From: Lysobacter sp. Root494
GTDB taxonomy: Bacteria > Pseudomonadota > Gammaproteobacteria > Xanthomonadales > Xanthomonadaceae
Direction: 5' to 3'
NCBI RefSeq assembly: GCF_001427225.1
Contig: NZ_LMFH01000001.1
Coordinates: 410,330 to 474,329, forward strand
Length of the DNA stretch: 64,000 bases
Shown: in pieces, positions 42,425-50,343 of the stretch
Numbering within the stretch: position 1 is the first letter of the stretch
Layout of the letters: every line of letters starts with the position of its first letter
Program-made: the position numbers and the translations under genes
Notes under the pieces: generated by a model
What the model was told of the DNA's origin: nothing
What the model saw: only the letters and a program-made list of their open reading frames with translations
The model's database searches: none

Positions 42425-42676
42425 TCAGCCATCCCACTCCAGCGGACCGACGCGGGCGCACACATCCATTTCCCACAGCTGTTCGCGCACCTGTTCCTTC
42501 AGCGCGTACCCCGTCGGACCACTGAAGGTCTCCAGCCGCCGCCAGACCAGTTCGCCCGGCAGCCCCACCTCGTCCTCGGCGCGCTCCTCATGGAAGATCC
42601 CGACGGCATCCATCGCCATCACGCCCGGCGTCTTCGGGGTGAGTCGCACGCTGTAGCGGACCGTGCAGTGGGGCAT
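42425..42676 (-). CDS. Small conserved-looking protein, hypothetical
   Basis: The 83-residue soluble protein begins MPHCTVRYSVRLTPKTPGVM and ends CARVGPLEWDG. It has a strand-helix pattern and normal composition for a real protein, unlike the longer frame from 42907. I do not recognise it, and the ribosome site is weak. Confidence 0.45.
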   Translation of the reverse strand: MPHCTVRYSVRLTPKTPGVMAMDAVGIFHEERAEDEVGLPGELVWRRLETFSGPTGYALKEQVREQLWEMDVCARVGPLEWDG

Positions 42677-42824
42677 GCGTGAACTCTGCCGCGAGAGCGC
42701 GCACGAAAAAATGATGAACCCGCGGGACTCACCCGAATGGGGGATGCCGTCGGCGGACGAGCCTACGAGCGCCCCATACAGACAAAGCTGCGTTGATGCA
42801 TTCGCGCAGCGCAGACCCCGCCGC

Positions 42825-43694
42825 TTATGCCACGAGCGCAAGCTCGGAAGCGAACGCGCGGTAGGAGCGCAGCGGACGACCCAGCAGCGCCGTGAGACGT
42901 TCGACATCGCCGCTCTCCGGGCGCATCCCGTCGCTCACGAAGCGCTCGCTCATCAGCCGCATGTCGTACGCCATCCAGGCCGGCATGAAGTTGCGCAGAT
43001 TCCGTTCGAAGGCCGCGGGATCGTCCCCGCCGTAGGCAATCGATCGGCCCAGGACGTCGGACCAGATGCCGGAAACGTCGGTGCTCGTCAGCGTGTCGGG
43101 CCCGACGAGATTGATGACCTCCGTCGGCAGTGGCGTGGCCGACGATTCGCGGCGGATCAACTCGAGCGCGGCGATCTCACCGATGTCGCGCGCGTCGATC
43201 ATGGCCAGGCCTTTGCTGCCGATCGGCATGGGGTACACGCCGTGCTGGAAGACCACGTCCTTGATCGTGACGTCGTTGTCCATGAAATAGGCCGGACGCA
43301 GGATCGTCGCGTTGAAGCCCATCTGTTGCAGCATCCGCTCGACGCCGAACTTGCCCGCGAAATGCGGGACGTTGACGTAGACGTCGCTGTGGATCACCGA
43401 CAGGTAAACGATCCGCTCTATCCCGGCGTCGCGCGCCACGTTGAGGGCGACCAGCGCCTGGGTGAACTCGTCGGGCACCACGGCGTTCAGCAGGAACAGC
43501 GTCGAGACGCCGTCGAAGGCGGTACGCAGTGAGTCGACGTCGAGCAGGTCGCCCTGGACGACCGAGACACCGGTGGGGAAGTTGGCCTTGGCGGGATCAC
43601 GGACGAGAGCGCGCACGTCGGCGCCGCGCTTGGTCAGCTGTTCGACGACCTGGCGGCCGACATTTCCGGTGGCGCCGGTTACGAGGATGGTCAT
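42825..43694 (-). CDS. NmrA/atypical SDR NAD(P)-binding protein
   Basis: The 289-residue protein has the Rossmann start TILVTGATGNVGRQVVEQL and the atypical-SDR/NmrA pattern (VVQGDLLDVDSL, then IERIVYLSVIHSD, then ATILRPAYFMDN). Such proteins are NAD(P)-dependent reductases, quinone reductases or redox sensors; the substrate is unknown. ATG 43694 is chosen over 43727 because it begins the Rossmann fold. It is divergent from a LysR gene with a ~95-bp shared region, so that regulator probably controls it. Confidence 0.88.
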   Translation of the reverse strand: MTILVTGATGNVGRQVVEQLTKRGADVRALVRDPAKANFPTGVSVVQGDLLDVDSLRTAFDGVSTLFLLNAVVPDEFTQALVALNVARDAGIERIVYLSVIHSDVYVNVPHFAGKFGVERMLQQMGFNATILRPAYFMDNDVTIKDVVFQHGVYPMPIGSKGLAMIDARDIGEIAALELIRRESSATPLPTEVINLVGPDTLTSTDVSGIWSDVLGRSIAYGGDDPAAFERNLRNFMPAWMAYDMRLMSERFVSDGMRPESGDVERLTALLGRPLRSYRAFASELALVA

Positions 43695-43721
43695 GGGAGG
43701 ACTCCGTTGGTTGGGTGGACC

Positions 43722-43735
43722 GATCATTGGTGATC
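43722..43735. promoter_or_regulatory. Candidate LysR operator dyad
   Basis: GATCA-TTGG-TGATC lies midway between the divergent reductase and LysR genes. This is where LysR-family proteins bind to repress their own gene and activate the neighbour. It is inferred from position and symmetry only. Confidence 0.4.
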
Positions 43736-43790
43736 CATAGGTGGGTCGATAGCCCTAATATCTGGACCACCTGTCTCTCTGGTGAAACAC

Positions 43791-44684
43791 ATGGACCTGC
43801 TGGCCCTCACCGACTTCAATCTCGTCGCCCGCCACGGAGGGTTTGGGCGCGCGGCCCGCGCCGCCGAGCGGCCGAAGGCGACGCTTTCGCGCCGCGTCGC
43901 CGAGCTGGAGAGCAGCCTCGGCTTGCGCCTGTTCGAACGCGGCGCGCACATGCTCAAGCTGACCGAAGAAGGACGCGCGCTTTACGAGCGAACCGCGGCC
44001 CTGCTTACCGAACTCGACGAGACGACGGCGGAGATCGCATCGGGCGGCGCCAGCCCGCGAGGGACGTTGCGCGTCAGCGCTCCATTGCTTTTCTCCCAGC
44101 TCGCAATGGGAACGCTCGCGGCCCGGTTCGCAATGCGGTTTCCGGACGTACGACTGGAGGTCACGACCGAAGACCGCGCGGTCGACATGGTCGAGGAGGG
44201 CTACGACGTCGTGATCCGCGTCAACCCCGATCCGGACGAGAACCTGGTCGGTCGCGTCTTTCTGCGCGATCGCCTGGCCGTTGTCGCAGCCCCCGGCCTG
44301 AGCCATCCGACCGAAGGCCAGAGAGTTCCAGCCGTCATGCGCAGTGGCGGCAACCGACCGGCGACGTGGACGTTCTGGGCAGAGTCGGGCGAGACAACAC
44401 TCGACATCGAGCCGGTCCTGGGTTTGTCGTCGCTCATCATGGCGCGCGATGCCGTGCGTGCCGGCGTGGGGGTGGCCAAGCTGCCCGTGTCGCTCGTCAC
44501 CCACGACCTGGCAGCGGGCTCCCTCGTGCAGTGGGGCGAAGTCAGGGGACCCGATATCGAACTGTGGTTGCTCTATCCATCGCGACGGCTGCTGAGCGCG
44601 CGCGTTGCGGCGTTCGTGGAGTTTTTCAGAGAGGCATTCCCCACTGGTACACCGGAGGAGCTCGCGGGATACATGAGCCGATAG
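43791..44684 (+). CDS. LysR-family transcriptional regulator
   Basis: The 297-residue protein has the standard LysR winged helix at 1-60 (LTDFNLVARHGGFGRAARAA, then KATLSRRVAELESSLGLRLFERG) and a LysR substrate-binding domain (GTLRVSAPLLFSQLAMGTLA onward). A GTG at 43782 would add three residues. It is divergent from the NmrA-like gene at 42825, its likely target. The inducer is unknown. Confidence 0.92.
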   Translation: MDLLALTDFNLVARHGGFGRAARAAERPKATLSRRVAELESSLGLRLFERGAHMLKLTEEGRALYERTAALLTELDETTAEIASGGASPRGTLRVSAPLLFSQLAMGTLAARFAMRFPDVRLEVTTEDRAVDMVEEGYDVVIRVNPDPDENLVGRVFLRDRLAVVAAPGLSHPTEGQRVPAVMRSGGNRPATWTFWAESGETTLDIEPVLGLSSLIMARDAVRAGVGVAKLPVSLVTHDLAAGSLVQWGEVRGPDIELWLLYPSRRLLSARVAAFVEFFREAFPTGTPEELAGYMSR

Positions 44685-44737
44685 GGAGCCCGCCACTGCC
44701 GCCTGACACCGGCGCGGATTAGCGTTTGAGCAATTGA

Positions 44738-44990
44738 GCCTGACGGGTGAGGCGACTGAGCCTCATCGGTCAGGCCATTTGCTTCATGCGAGACGCAATT
44801 TGCTGCGAGGGTCGAGGCTGGGGAACCTCAAGCGAATCTTGTTTTGCCTCGGCGCTGAGGCTTTCTGCTTCGAGGTTGAAGCCCGCGAGCCTCGGTCCTG
44901 AGGCTCTTTGAGTTAGCGATGAGGTTCCAAGCTTCGAGGTTTGAAGCAAAAAGCCTCGTCGATGAGGCTCAGGACCTCATCCGCCCAAAA
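44738..44990. repeat. Phased array of ~12 short dyads upstream of hxsD
   Basis: Units of 16-17 bp begin at about 44738, 44760, 44781, 44802, 44824, 44846, 44867, 44889, 44910, 44931, 44953 and 44974; steps are 21 or 22 bp. The clearest read GCCTC-N6-GAGGC (44846, 44889, 44953) or GCTTC-GAGGTT-GAAGC (44867, and 44931 with one more T). Others are weaker. A 40-bp pair of units (44867-44906) recurs at 44931-44970. Two units at the left end also pair with each other (44738-44753 with 44760-44775). The array ends ~115 bp before hxsD. It could be a set of operators on one DNA face or an RNA structure. Confidence 0.8.
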
Positions 44991-45105
44991 ACCTCCCTTC
45001 TGCCCGCTCGCAGCGCGAGAGGTGCCCAGGCGGGATGAGGAGCTGGCACTTGTTGGCGCGCCTCTACGGGGGCAGGATCGCGTCTCCGGAGACTTGGGGG
45101 AGTCC

Positions 45106-45408
45106 ATGGACGCGATCGAGCTGGAGTTGGACCGCAAGTTCTTTAGCGACGACGTTGTCGTCCGGACCGCTCACCGATACAGCCATTCATTTGGTGTCGA
45201 AATTCGGCAGAGTGATACGACCACAATGGTCTGCCTGACGCCGTTCGACAGCCACACCAATTGCGAGCAACTGCCGGCACACTTTCGTAACGATGCGTTG
45301 GATGAGGTTCTGCGCGAACGTGTTCGCGCGCAGACCGCGGACTTACATACGACGCTGGTGCAGGCCGCGTTTCGCGAACTGCGTCCGATCCGGGCCCCAG
45401 AGGAATGA
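45106..45408 (+). CDS. hxsD: His-Xaa-Ser system protein HxsD
   Basis: The 100-residue protein (ELDRKFFSDDVVVRTAHRYS at the start; LVQAAFRELRPI near the end) has the size and layout of HxsD, the small conserved partner in His-Xaa-Ser systems. Its function is not known; by analogy with other radical-SAM peptide systems it may present the substrate or help the maturases. ATG 45106 follows GGGGGAG; the frame is open upstream to 44941, but that part translates the dyad array. Its stop overlaps the hxsB start (ATGA). Confidence 0.82.
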   Translation: MDAIELELDRKFFSDDVVVRTAHRYSHSFGVEIRQSDTTTMVCLTPFDSHTNCEQLPAHFRNDALDEVLRERVRAQTADLHTTLVQAAFRELRPIRAPEE

Positions 45409-46910
45409 AATTCGCGGGTGCCGCGGCTTTTACCGGCAGTGTTGGTTATCGACTACTGCCCTTACGTTTCCGCCGCCTGCCCTGGGACTCCAGCAGAGTA
45501 TTGGTGACGTCTTTGTCGGGCGACTGGCTCATCGTGCCGCGAGAGACACTCGACCGTGTCGTCGCGGGTGAGTTGGCGTCGAACGAACCATTGTTCGCCG
45601 ATCTTGAAGCACGTCACTTGCTCATCGCCGATCCTGAGCGCAGCACGTTTTCGCCGTTGCTATCGCAGATGCGCACACGCAAGCAGTACCTGATCGATGG
45701 TCCGGCGCTTCACATCTTTGTTGTCTCCTTGCGCTGCCATCACAGCTGCGCCTACTGCCAAGTGTCTCGTCAGCCCACGACGGCAGCGACCTTCGATATG
45801 GCGGGGAGCGCCGCTGCGCATGCTGTAGATCGTCTGTTCGAATGGCCGTCGCCGGCGTTGACGGTGGAGTTCCAAGGCGGCGAGCCGCTGCTGCACTTCG
45901 ATCGGGTACGCGACATAACCCAACGCATCGTCGCGCGAAATCGCACCGAGCAGCGTTCGCTACGCTTTGTGCTCGCTTCCACTCTCCATGACCTCACTGA
46001 TGATCAACTCGCCTTCTTCCGCGAGCACCGGTTCCAGCTTTCAACGTCATTAGATGGGCCCGCTTGGCTGCACGACGGCAACCGGCCTCGACCTGAGCGC
46101 GACAGCCATCGTCGGACCATCGAAGGGATAGAACGAGGACGCAGGGCGCTGGGGGATGATGCCGTCTCGGCGCTGACCACGCTGACCGCACGCAGTCTGA
46201 CTGCGCCTGAAGCCATCATCGATGAGTATCGACGACTGGGCTTTCGCTCCATTTTTTTGCGCCCGCTCAGTCCTTATGGATTCGCGCGGAAGACTCAGGC
46301 GCGTAACGGATACACCATTGCTGATTTCATCGCCTTCTATCGGGTTGCGCTGGACTATTTGTTGACGATAAACCGCAATGGCTACGCCATGGATGAGGTC
46401 TATGCCAGCCTGCTGATGTCCCAGCTGATGGCGCCCTTCGGTCACGGCTACGTCGACTTGCGTTCGCCGACCGGTGCCGGCTTCGGCACGGTGGTCTACG
46501 ACTACGACGGACGCGCCTATCCGTCGGACGAAGCGCGGATGCTCGCTGCGATGGGTGATCATCGCTTTGCGCTGGGTCGTGTGGACGAGCCCATCGAAAA
46601 CTGGTTGGCCTCATCGGCCATGCAGGAGATCGCGATAGCCAGTGTGGCCGAGGCGCTACCCACCTGTGCCGATTGCGCTTACGTACCCCTCTGTGGGGCC
46701 GACCCGATTGACCATTACGCGCGACAGGGGGATTCGGTCGGACATCGACCCAGCAGCGATTTCTGCCACCGACATATGGGCCTGTTCGATTTGCTGCTCG
46801 AACGCTGGGATCAGGGCAGCCCGGAAGATCGCTCCATCCTGGAGGGATGGGGTGTGCATCCACGAGCAGCGGCTGGCAGGCCGGAGGAGACAGTCGATGC
46901 TTGCGCTTGA
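45405..46910 (+). CDS. hxsB: His-Xaa-Ser system radical SAM maturase HxsB
   Basis: The 501-residue enzyme has the radical-SAM cluster motif C111-x3-C115-x2-C118 (RCHHSCAYCQVS), a GGEP motif (VEFQGGEPLLHF) and a C-terminal cysteine-rich SPASM-type region (PTCADCAYVPLCGADP, later FCHRHM). Such enzymes use S-adenosylmethionine to modify side chains of a peptide. Together with HxsC it presumably acts on HxsA next door. The chemistry made by Hxs systems has not been established to my knowledge. Codon use is less GC-rich than in neighbouring housekeeping genes. Confidence 0.9.
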   Translation: MKFAGAAAFTGSVGYRLLPLRFRRLPWDSSRVLVTSLSGDWLIVPRETLDRVVAGELASNEPLFADLEARHLLIADPERSTFSPLLSQMRTRKQYLIDGPALHIFVVSLRCHHSCAYCQVSRQPTTAATFDMAGSAAAHAVDRLFEWPSPALTVEFQGGEPLLHFDRVRDITQRIVARNRTEQRSLRFVLASTLHDLTDDQLAFFREHRFQLSTSLDGPAWLHDGNRPRPERDSHRRTIEGIERGRRALGDDAVSALTTLTARSLTAPEAIIDEYRRLGFRSIFLRPLSPYGFARKTQARNGYTIADFIAFYRVALDYLLTINRNGYAMDEVYASLLMSQLMAPFGHGYVDLRSPTGAGFGTVVYDYDGRAYPSDEARMLAAMGDHRFALGRVDEPIENWLASSAMQEIAIASVAEALPTCADCAYVPLCGADPIDHYARQGDSVGHRPSSDFCHRHMGLFDLLLERWDQGSPEDRSILEGWGVHPRAAAGRPEETVDACA

Positions 46911-48075
46911 TGCGAAGGCAACACTGCATGGCTGGACGGGACCGACGCTCGCCAAAGTCGCGGGACTCAACGAATTTGCGTCAGGGGCACACCCGGTCGA
47001 GCGGATGATGCTCGATCTCCGGCAAGCCAACACCAATGACGATGCACTGCTCTCTTTGCCTTGGGCGGGCTTTCTGGCCGATCAGGGCGACGAGATACCG
47101 TCGGGTCGACCAGCAGTGGTACTGCACGGCTCGCAGGAAATAGCCAAGCCCGGGGATGTATTGGAAGTGTTGCCCGGAAGTTCCAAGGTGGCGGTTCGCT
47201 ACAGGCGCGGCGACAACGGCAACGTCCTGTTCGCCACAGAACGCTGCAACAGCTTTTGTCTGATGTGCTCGCAGCCTCCTCGCGCTGTCGATGACGATTG
47301 GCGGGTAGCGCAGTTGTGCGACCTGGTCGAACTGATTGATCGCGATGAGCGATCGCTCGCCATCAGCGGTGGTGAGCCGACGCTCTTAGGCGAGGGCCTT
47401 GCTCGAGTTGTGCGTCATTGCTCGGCGTTCCTCCCGCGCACGCATATGCATGTGTTGTCGAATGGTCGCCGCTTTGGCGAAGGCGGGCTGGCAGAAACAT
47501 TCCGCGATTTGCACCCGTCGCTGAGTTGGGGAATCCCGCTCTACGGCGACCACTACCGTCTGCACGACTATGTCGTGCAGAGCCCAGGCGCCTTCGCGCA
47601 GACGCTACGAGGCTTGTATGCGCTTCAGGCGGCCGGCCAACGCGTTGAAATACGTGTGGTCCTTGTGAAGCCGACGGTGGAGCGGCTTACCGAAGTCGCC
47701 CGCTTCCTCTACCGCAACTTGTCATTTGTCGAGCACGTGGCACTGATGGGAATCGAGCCAATCGGTTTCGCTAAGGCTAATCGAGAGGCGCTATGGATCG
47801 ACCCGGTCGACATGGCGCCCGCTCTGAGCGAGAGCGTGGGCTACCTGAGCCAGCGGGGCATAGCCGTGTCGCTATACAACCTGCCGCTGTGCACGCTGCC
47901 GAGAGAATTGTGGAGATATGCCCGACGCAGCATCTCCAATTGGAAGCAAGACTATTTGCCAGCGTGCGAAGCGTGTGCGGTTCGCGCGGAATGCGGTGGC
48001 TTCTTCAGCTGGATTAAACCTGAGTGGACCAGTCGAGCTATCGGCCCGGTCAAGAAGGAGCAGGAACATGCGTAA
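46897..48075 (+). CDS. hxsC: His-Xaa-Ser system radical SAM maturase HxsC
   Basis: The 392-residue enzyme is a second radical-SAM protein: C117-x3-C121-x2-C124 in RCNSFCLMCSQPP, SGGEPTLLG at ~160, and a C-terminal cysteine cluster (LPACEACAVRAECGGF). HxsC proteins are distinct from HxsB and always occur beside it. ATG 46897 follows GGAGGAG and overlaps the hxsB end by 14 bases, so the two are made together; a longer frame from 46642 only shadows hxsB. Confidence 0.9.
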   Translation: MLALDAKATLHGWTGPTLAKVAGLNEFASGAHPVERMMLDLRQANTNDDALLSLPWAGFLADQGDEIPSGRPAVVLHGSQEIAKPGDVLEVLPGSSKVAVRYRRGDNGNVLFATERCNSFCLMCSQPPRAVDDDWRVAQLCDLVELIDRDERSLAISGGEPTLLGEGLARVVRHCSAFLPRTHMHVLSNGRRFGEGGLAETFRDLHPSLSWGIPLYGDHYRLHDYVVQSPGAFAQTLRGLYALQAAGQRVEIRVVLVKPTVERLTEVARFLYRNLSFVEHVALMGIEPIGFAKANREALWIDPVDMAPALSESVGYLSQRGIAVSLYNLPLCTLPRELWRYARRSISNWKQDYLPACEACAVRAECGGFFSWIKPEWTSRAIGPVKKEQEHA

Positions 48076-48664
48076 GGTTCTAACAGTTGTGGGCGCAGGG
48101 TTGACTACTTTCCAAGGCAGCGCCAATGCCAACGTCGAGCATCCGTCCCTGCAGGCGGCGCTGACTGCGCTCGCCACCCACGATGCCGACTACGCGGTAA
48201 CGCTGACTGCGCCGCTCAACGTAGGCCTAGACAACATGTATGCCGGGCACCGCTCGCATAGCAGTCACAGATCACATAGCTCCCACAGTTCGCACTATTC
48301 GGGGAGCGGTAGCCAATACACGTCGCCGCCAGCGACATACACAGCGCCGCCACCGCCGCCAGCGGCGTCTTCCTACACTTCTCCGTCTTCGAATCGGAAA
48401 TCGACGCCATCATCGGCATACGACTCGACTTTTCCGCAGGCCGCTCCATCGAGTTCGCGCCCGACAGTCGATCAGTTGCAGACGATGATCATGAGGGTGC
48501 AGGCAGCATTGTTTGCTCGTGGTTACGACCCAGGAGCGATCGACGGCACTCTTAGTGCATCCACTCGCACTGCTCTGCGCCAATTTCAGGCGGCGCATGG
48601 ATTGGCAGCGACGGGCACGATGACCACCGACTCCCTAAATGCGCTCGGTGTCGGCATTAGATAG
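48068..48664 (+). CDS. hxsA: His-Xaa-Ser repeat protein HxsA, predicted substrate
   Basis: The 198-residue protein has a weak signal-like N-terminus (VLTVVGAGLTTFQGSANA), then six perfect His-Xaa-Ser triplets at 61-78 (HRSHSSHRSHSSHSSHYS), a Ser/Pro/Thr/Tyr-rich linker (to ~130) and a C-terminal peptidoglycan-binding domain (VQAALFARGYDPGAIDGTLS, then RTALRQFQAAHGL). This is the HxsA layout: the triplet array is the likely site of modification and the last domain would hold the product at the cell wall. ATG 48068 follows AAGGAG and overlaps hxsC by 8 bases. Confidence 0.9.
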   Translation: MRKVLTVVGAGLTTFQGSANANVEHPSLQAALTALATHDADYAVTLTAPLNVGLDNMYAGHRSHSSHRSHSSHSSHYSGSGSQYTSPPATYTAPPPPPAASSYTSPSSNRKSTPSSAYDSTFPQAAPSSSRPTVDQLQTMIMRVQAALFARGYDPGAIDGTLSASTRTALRQFQAAHGLAATGTMTTDSLNALGVGIR

Positions 48665-48741
48665 ATTCCCTGGCGTCGTTCAAGCGAAGCCACCCGGTGG
48701 CTCGACTAATTCGACCATAAACGCGCGTATATGGAGATCAA

Positions 48742-48888
48742 ATGTCCTTTCCAGCAAAGGTCTATCGGATTCTGATCGGTTCCCCATCAGATGTTGCGGA
48801 CGAGAGGATGCTGTGGCTCGGGATCAAGGGGGTTACGCAGGAGGCGGTGGATGCGCGGACGCTTCAGGGTGAGACAAGGGAGGCGTGA
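48742..48888 (+). pseudogene. Short ORF with DUF4062-like start, probably a truncated gene
   Basis: The first ~22 residues (KVYRILIGSPSDVADER) match the opening of DUF4062-type proteins, which run for hundreds of residues. After that, 26 unrelated residues lead to a stop. It looks like the 5' stub of a lost gene. The rest of 48665-48958 holds no gene. Confidence 0.5.
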
Positions 48889-48958
48889 GATGTGCGTTGG
48901 TACAAAGCACGGGCAGATGTCGTTCGAAAGCTAAGGCAACGCCAGCTCGCGCGAACCG

Positions 48959-49456
48959 TTACGCCTGCCCAACATCCAACTGCGTCAGGTACAACCGCAG
49001 ATCGAACTCCAACTGGTGGTAGTCCGACTCCATGTGCGTGCACAGCTGATAGAACGACTTGTTGTGCTCGGCTTCCTTCAGGTGCGCCAGTTCATGCACC
49101 ACGATCATCTTCAGGAACGGCGCGGGCGCATCGCGGAAGACGGTGGCGATGCGGATCTCGCGGCTGGCCTTGAGCTTGCCGCCGTGCACGCGTGAGATGG
49201 CGGTGTGCGTGCCGAGCGCGTGCTTCATCACCTGCAGCTTGCTGTCGTAGAGCACCTTGCCCAGCGGCACGGATTTCTTCAGGTGCCGGTCCTTGAGCGA
49301 CTGGACGTAGTCGTACAGCTGGCCGTCGCTGCGCACGGCGTGGGGCTCGCCGTACTTGTCGGCGAGCATCGCGCCCAGCCGGCCCTGCTCGATCAGCGCG
49401 TGCACGCGCGCCTGCAGGTGTGGCGGGTAGCCGGCCAGGTACTTCAAAGATTCCAT
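48959..49456 (-). CDS. YgjP-like metal-dependent hydrolase (M48/WLM-type)
   Basis: The 165-residue protein has the zinc motif HELAH (VVHELAHLKEAEHNKSFYQL), with a further histidine (EHN) downstream, as in the YgjP/DUF45 family. The family is believed to be metallopeptidase-like; no substrate is known. It is the shortened form compared with E. coli YgjP at ~165-170 residues. It follows the TA pair on the same strand at 28 bp. Confidence 0.85.
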   Translation of the reverse strand: MESLKYLAGYPPHLQARVHALIEQGRLGAMLADKYGEPHAVRSDGQLYDYVQSLKDRHLKKSVPLGKVLYDSKLQVMKHALGTHTAISRVHGGKLKASREIRIATVFRDAPAPFLKMIVVHELAHLKEAEHNKSFYQLCTHMESDYHQLEFDLRLYLTQLDVGQA

Positions 49457-49483
49457 CAGCGTAGGGGCAAGGACGGCAGCTGC

Positions 49484-49870
49484 TCAGGCAGCCACGATCC
49501 GGAACTCCGTCGCCTTCGCCACCGGCCGCACGGTGTTGTTGTTGCGCTGCATCTCGACGATGCCGTAGTGCGACATGGTCTTGAGCGTGCGCGAGAGGTT
49601 GCCGGGCTCGCGTCCGGTGGCCTGGGCCAGCATCGCGATGGACTCGGGCTGCGTGTCGCGGATCACGCGCAGCAGGGCGCGGTTGTCGTCGCTGAGTACT
49701 TCGGCCAGCGACTTCATCGAGGTGAACCAGACCTTCGGCTCGCCGGGCCTGGGCTTGATCGTCCCCTTGGCAATGGCCAATGCGCGTGCGCGGATCGCCT
49801 GCCGCGGCGCGATGCCGATGGTCAGGAACTTGGGGGTGCGTCGCATCGTCTTCCTGCTTTTGATGGTCAT
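49484..49870 (-). CDS. tumA: TumA-like antitoxin (HTH, COG4190 type)
   Basis: The 128-residue protein has a winged helix near 70-115 (AMLAQATGREPGNLSRTLKT, then MSHYGIVEM) like COG4190 regulators and TumA antitoxins. It begins at ATG 49870, overlapping the toxin stop by four bases (ATGA). It should bind TumE and repress the shared promoter, probably at the dyad 50239-50253. A longer frame to 50503 is not real. Confidence 0.8.
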   Translation of the reverse strand: MTIKSRKTMRRTPKFLTIGIAPRQAIRARALAIAKGTIKPRPGEPKVWFTSMKSLAEVLSDDNRALLRVIRDTQPESIAMLAQATGREPGNLSRTLKTMSHYGIVEMQRNNNTVRPVAKATEFRIVAA

Positions 49871-50229
49871 GGTGTTCTGCTCTTCTCCAGCACGCGGTCG
49901 GCTTCGTCGAAGAAGTCCTGCAGCAGCTGGTGCGCACTGGTGTATTCGTAAGGCACGCCCTTGTCGCGTGCGTGGCGGTACTTGTGGTCGTAGGCGAGGA
50001 TGCGTCCGGCGTACTTGAACTTCTTCGGTGGTTTGACGGCGTGGGCGTTGTCGTAGCCGAGGATGCGGGTGCCGTAGGGTTCGTGCAGGGTCAGGCTGTA
50101 GGCGATGCCGTGCGGAATCCCCGGCGTGGGCTCGACCCGCCAGGCCTCGATCCTGATCCAGTAGCCCTCGCCCTGGTCGAAGATGCTGCCATTCAGGTCC
50201 AGCAGGGTCTCGACGTCCTTGTCGCGCAT
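49867..50229 (-). CDS. tumE: TumE-family (DUF6516) toxin
   Basis: The 120-residue protein shows the family blocks IRIEAWRVEPTPGIPHGIAYSL, HEPYGTRILGYDNAHAV and an acidic-aromatic end (YTSAHQLLQDFFDEADRVL). TumE proteins are toxins of Type II TA pairs, with an unclear target in this branch. The toxin comes first and the antitoxin second, which is usual for this type. Confidence 0.82.
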   Translation of the reverse strand: MRDKDVETLLDLNGSIFDQGEGYWIRIEAWRVEPTPGIPHGIAYSLTLHEPYGTRILGYDNAHAVKPPKKFKYAGRILAYDHKYRHARDKGVPYEYTSAHQLLQDFFDEADRVLEKSRTP

Positions 50230-50238
50230 GGCCTATCG

Positions 50239-50253
50239 TATCAGCAGATGATA
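50239..50253. promoter_or_regulatory. Candidate TumA operator
   Basis: The perfect dyad TATCA-GCAGA-TGATA lies 10 bp before the tumE start. Position and symmetry suggest autoregulation by the antitoxin. Confidence 0.45.
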
Positions 50254-50343
50254 TGAACACAACAGGTTGTGTCGGCGACGCCAGCCCATCGCGGTCGGAC
50301 TTGGGTAGCATTCCGGGACATCGCCAACTACCCGAGCCCGGCC

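Noticed and set aside
39555-42476. 973-codon open frame on the minus strand opposite the exoprotein repeats
   Set aside because: Its repeats mirror the eight YDG units, it has no ribosome site and no known motif; GC-rich codon bias on the real strand keeps the opposite frame open.
44738-44990. CRISPR array or tRNA cluster as an explanation of the phased dyads
   Set aside because: Spacers are only ~5 bp, units vary, no cas genes are near, and no cloverleaf can be drawn.
44941-45105. Upstream extension of hxsD by 55 residues
   Set aside because: The extension translates the dyad array and following leader; ATG 45106 has the good ribosome site and family start.
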